A DNA stretch of 8,187 nucleotides. Origin: Bacteroidota bacterium. GTDB lineage: Bacteria > Bacteroidota > Bacteroidia > Chitinophagales > Chitinophagaceae. Below are positions 5,697 to 8,187 of this stretch, piece by piece. The notes under the pieces are model-generated. The model made no database searches. It saw nothing but the letters and a program-made list of their open reading frames with translations, and was not told the origin of the DNA. Made by a program: the position numbers and the translations under genes. Numbering within the stretch: the stretch's first letter is position 1; every line of letters begins with the position of its first letter. The stretch is taken from contig JANYAL010000336.1 of assembly GCA_025361325.1 (NCBI GenBank), positions 1-8,187 on the forward strand. Direction: 5' to 3'.

Positions 5697-7640
5697 TTAC
5701 CTGATCCCATTCATCATCTTAACCAGTTTCCTGCTTACAAAGAAAAGAATTACAGAAGCAATACCTGCCATAAAAACAAATATCAGGAAGAAATCATAGA
5801 TGTTCTTAACATTGAAACCCATGAATGACTTTTCCTTATTCAAGCCCTTCGTCTCAATCATGGTCACTACATTCTTTCTGACCTCTTTATCCTTGATCTG
5901 AGCATAATCTACCATTTCTAATGTGTAAGCCTGGGATCCCTTATAATCCTCAACTTTGGCATTCGGTTTAAGTATATCTATATTGAAAGCTGATTTCACT
6001 TCCGTGACTAAACCGGTAGGGATCATCTGTTCAGGATACAGAGAACTTAGCTGACCAGCAAACTTATTTGCTGTGGCATTTGCAAGGAACCATACACCCA
6101 TCAGCAGGGAAGCGAATTTAACAGGAGCCAATTTATTCACCATGGACAAACCAATGGGTGACAGGCATAATTCACCAAATGTATGAATGGTATACAAGGC
6201 AATGAGCCACATCATGGACACTTTCACACCGGGCATAAGGCCTTTTACACCAAAGGCAATGACCAGATAACCCAATGCCAATAAGAAAAGCCCCAGGGCC
6301 TGTTTGAAAGGGGAGGCGGGTTCCATATTACGGCTTCCCAGTTTGGTCCACAGCCAGGCAAAGAAGGGAGCAAAGATCACGATGGCAATGGCGTTGATAC
6401 TCTGGAAAAAAGATGCCGGTATTTCACTCAGGTCCAGACCCGTTGCAGGAATAGTGATGAGAAGGTAAACAAAATATGCCATGGATGCAAACAACAAGCC
6501 TATCATCAGTTCTTTCAAAAGGGGCTTTTCGTTTTTAACCTTTTTATAGATCCAGAACAAAATATAGCCTACAATGGCTATCATTATAATAATTCCTCCG
6601 CGGGCCATATTTTGTGAGATGATCAGTCCCAGGTCCCTATTGGTCTTTTCGTCCGCGAAAAAGGTCAATGAAGCGCCAGCCTGTTCAAATGCACTCCAGA
6701 AGAAGATCACAAAAAAGCAGGCTATATAGATCACCCATATCCTTTCTTTTTCGATCTTTGAAAGATTGGGGTCGCTGATGATCAATCCCGGAACAGTTAT
6801 AGCCAATGAAAAGATGCATGTGCCAATCAGGTCAAATTTTAACACCAGGAAGAATAAACAGAAAAGCACTATTTCAAGCGTACCCCAAATGACAAAAAGT
6901 TTTGAAGGGAATTCTGTTTTCAATACTGCTGACGAATCCTTATCATCGCCTGCCTGTAGTGATTTGGCTTCTCTTGCTTTATTAGGGCTTACGCCAATTT
7001 GCTCACCTTCTGGAGTGACAATATAGAAATTCTTGAGCCAGATGAACAACAGTACACTCAGGATCATACCAACACCGGCAGCAAAGAACCCCCATTTGAA
7101 TCCCGAAGGGTCATCACCATTACCTGCCAACCCTCCGCATACCAGGGGTGCAATGAACGCGCCTAAATTGATCCCCATGTAAAAGATAGTAAATGCAGCA
7201 TCCACCCTTTTATCCCCCTTTGGATACAATTGACCAACCATGGTGGATATATTAGGTTTGAAAAAACCGTTCCCAACGATCATAAAAATCAGCGCTACCA
7301 CCATCAGTGTTGACGCAAGGCTCACATTCGTATACATGCTAGCACTGGCAAACATCATGAACTGACCAAGTGCCATTAAAAAGCCTCCGGTAATAATGGA
7401 ACGGCGGTTGCCCCAGTAACGGTCTGCAATATAACCTCCTATCAGCGGTGTGAGATAAACGAGCCCGGTATAGCTTCCGTATATCTGAGATGACAAGGCC
7501 TTATCAAACAACAACGCTTTACCCATGTACAGGATAAATATGGCCCGCATACCATAATAGCTGAATCTTTCCCACATTTCAGTAATAAACAATACGTACA
7601 GACCTTTGGGGTGCCCTTTTTGACTTACTTGATCACTCAT
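5697..7640 (-). CDS. Proton-coupled oligopeptide transporter (POT/PTR2 family)
   Basis: Inner-membrane major facilitator protein that imports di- and tripeptides with protons. Family marks are the ExxER motif in TM1 (E21, E24, R25 within EMWERFSYYGMR), GGYIADRYWGNRRSI (68-82), FFKPNIS with Lys128 in TM4, the PTR2 signature FYMGINLGAF (153-162), FEQAGASL (318-325) in TM7 and FGELCLSPIGLSMV (488-501) with Glu490 in TM10. Thus the residues tied to proton coupling and peptide binding are present. The 647 residues are well above the roughly 460-520 usual in bacteria. Extra length comes mainly from a polar segment at about 533-608 between TM11 and TM12, predicted periplasmic, and partly from a cytoplasmic linker at about 203-243 after TM6. 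The ATG at 7638-7640 precedes a short polar N terminus (MSDQVSQKGHPKGL) typical of the family. It converges on the DUF1501 gene and diverges from purD. Peptide transport is confident; exact specificity is not. Confidence 0.94.
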   Translation of the reverse strand: MSDQVSQKGHPKGLYVLFITEMWERFSYYGMRAIFILYMGKALLFDKALSSQIYGSYTGLVYLTPLIGGYIADRYWGNRRSIITGGFLMALGQFMMFASASMYTNVSLASTLMVVALIFMIVGNGFFKPNISTMVGQLYPKGDKRVDAAFTIFYMGINLGAFIAPLVCGGLAGNGDDPSGFKWGFFAAGVGMILSVLLFIWLKNFYIVTPEGEQIGVSPNKAREAKSLQAGDDKDSSAVLKTEFPSKLFVIWGTLEIVLFCLFFLVLKFDLIGTCIFSLAITVPGLIISDPNLSKIEKERIWVIYIACFFVIFFWSAFEQAGASLTFFADEKTNRDLGLIISQNMARGGIIIMIAIVGYILFWIYKKVKNEKPLLKELMIGLLFASMAYFVYLLITIPATGLDLSEIPASFFQSINAIAIVIFAPFFAWLWTKLGSRNMEPASPFKQALGLFLLALGYLVIAFGVKGLMPGVKVSMMWLIALYTIHTFGELCLSPIGLSMVNKLAPVKFASLLMGVWFLANATANKFAGQLSSLYPEQMIPTGLVTEVKSAFNIDILKPNAKVEDYKGSQAYTLEMVDYAQIKDKEVRKNVVTMIETKGLNKEKSFMGFNVKNIYDFFLIFVFMAGIASVILFFVSRKLVKMMNGIR

Positions 7641-7848
7641 GTGTTGTAGTTTTAAATACTTGTATTGTTGGTTTTAATACCTCAAAATAGCGAAATTCTC
7701 TTAAGTAGCGCTAAAATGAGCACTTCATTTTTAAAAAAACCATGTTGAACGCATAGCGAAGAATCCGGTTCGTAAAAAATAAAGCTGAAATGATCAGGCA
7801 TAATTTTAATTTCGCCTTACAATATCTTTGGTTAAACAATGAATTTCT
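7641..7848. promoter_or_regulatory. Divergent intergenic region between the POT gene and purD
   Basis: These 208 bases should hold promoters for both genes. Near the POT start are two near-identical copies of one word, GTTTTAAATAC (7649-7659) and GTTTTAATAC (7671-7680), offset by 22 bp (about two helical turns). Further in are a palindrome TAGCGCTA (7706-7713) and two copies of ATAGCGAA (7687-7694 and 7753-7760). On the minus strand TATTTTG (plus-strand 7683-7689) resembles a -7 element with one spacer base missing. I see no tRNA, recognisable riboswitch or convincing small gene here. Confidence 0.35.
7823..7830 (+). promoter_or_regulatory. Bacteroidota -7 element before purD
   Basis: TATCTTTG matches the TAnnTTTG consensus exactly and ends 18 bp before the purD ATG at 7849, implying a very short leader. 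No TTG lies 19-21 bp upstream, so the -33 half is not supported. The exact -7 match, strand and position make it the best promoter candidate in the window. Confidence 0.5.
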
Positions 7849-8187
7849 ATGAATATATTACTGATCGGTTCCGGTGGCAGGGAACATGCACTGGCCTGGA
7901 AAATAAAGCAAAGTAAACTTTGTGATACCTTGTTCATTGCACCCGGCAATGCAGGTACGGCCCTTTGCGGCAACAACCTCCCCATCCCCACTACCGATTT
8001 CAAAGCACTGGCTCAATCCTGTATAAAGCACAAGGTCAGTATGGTGCTGGTAGGGCCGGAAGAACCCCTCGTGAAGGGCATCTATGACTTTTTTAAGAAC
8101 GACAAGAAAACAAAGGAAATCATGGTCATCGGTCCTTCAAAGGTGGCGGCTATGCTGGAAGGATCAAAATCCTTTGCAAAATCCTTC
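7849..8187 (+). CDS. purD: Phosphoribosylamine-glycine ligase (3'-truncated by window edge)
   Basis: GAR synthetase, the second step of de novo purine synthesis, joins glycine to 5-phosphoribosylamine with ATP in the cytoplasm. The first 113 codons are present and the frame is open to the last base; the whole enzyme is usually about 420-430 residues, so roughly a quarter is visible. The start ATG at 7849 leads directly into the family's N-terminal motif MNILLIGSGGREHALAWK. Further marks are APGNAGT (31-37), the VLVGPEEPLVKGI segment (about 70-82) and GPSKVAAMLEGSKSFAK at the right edge, which leads into the ATP-grasp domain. A nearby ATG at 7839 is out of frame. The gene diverges from the POT transporter and has a good -7 element just upstream. 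Identification is secure on the visible part alone. Confidence 0.96.
   Translation, partial: MNILLIGSGGREHALAWKIKQSKLCDTLFIAPGNAGTALCGNNLPIPTTDFKALAQSCIKHKVSMVLVGPEEPLVKGIYDFFKNDKKTKEIMVIGPSKVAAMLEGSKSFAKSF

Noticed and set aside
7641..7848. Possible purine riboswitch or tRNA before purD
   Set aside because: No conserved riboswitch core or cloverleaf could be traced, and the exact -7 element only 18 bp before the ATG leaves no room for a leader RNA.
7806..8003. Open frame on the minus strand at the right end
   Set aside because: It is antisense to the purD N terminus, whose GSGGREHAL motif is unmistakable.

Overview
The window looks like ordinary chromosome from a Bacteroidota bacterium, most likely from the Chitinophagaceae/Sphingobacteriales side. 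Three things suggest this: an AT-rich genome, the lack of strong Shine-Dalgarno sequences before clear starts, and several TAnnTTTG-like -7 elements. The protein content fits too, with a Bacteroidota-style SerRS motif 3 (NGSSLALPRI), an adjacent DUF1800/DUF1501 pair and a long POT transporter. The genus cannot be fixed from the sequence alone.

Layout from left to right. Bases 1-1238 hold the 3' part of serS (+), whose true start lies off the left edge. Bases 1311-1766 (+) encode a small lipoprotein with one CXXCH heme site. It runs tail to tail, with only 3 bases between stop codons, into an AlkB-type membrane alkane hydroxylase on the minus strand (1770-2819). A 150-bp divergent intergenic region then leads into a two-gene operon on the plus strand: a DUF1800 protein (2970-4418) and, 18 bp later, a DUF1501 protein with a twin-arginine N terminus (4437-5630). 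A 66-bp convergent gap with a perfect 9-bp inverted repeat separates these from a proton-coupled oligopeptide transporter of the POT family on the minus strand (5697-7640). A 208-bp divergent intergenic region follows, and then purD (+), which starts at 7849 and runs off the right edge.

The genes do not form one pathway. serS and purD are housekeeping genes, and the POT protein imports peptides. AlkB would hydroxylate alkanes or similar chains at the inner membrane but has no rubredoxin or reductase gene beside it. DUF1800/DUF1501 is a recurrent pair of unknown exported function. I see no mobile element, CRISPR array, tRNA, rRNA or defence system, and no clear new multi-gene system. The points most worth a second look are the cytochrome with no Met or His after its heme motif, the DUF1800 protein that lacks its own signal peptide beside a Tat-tagged partner, and the extra periplasmic segment in the POT transporter.
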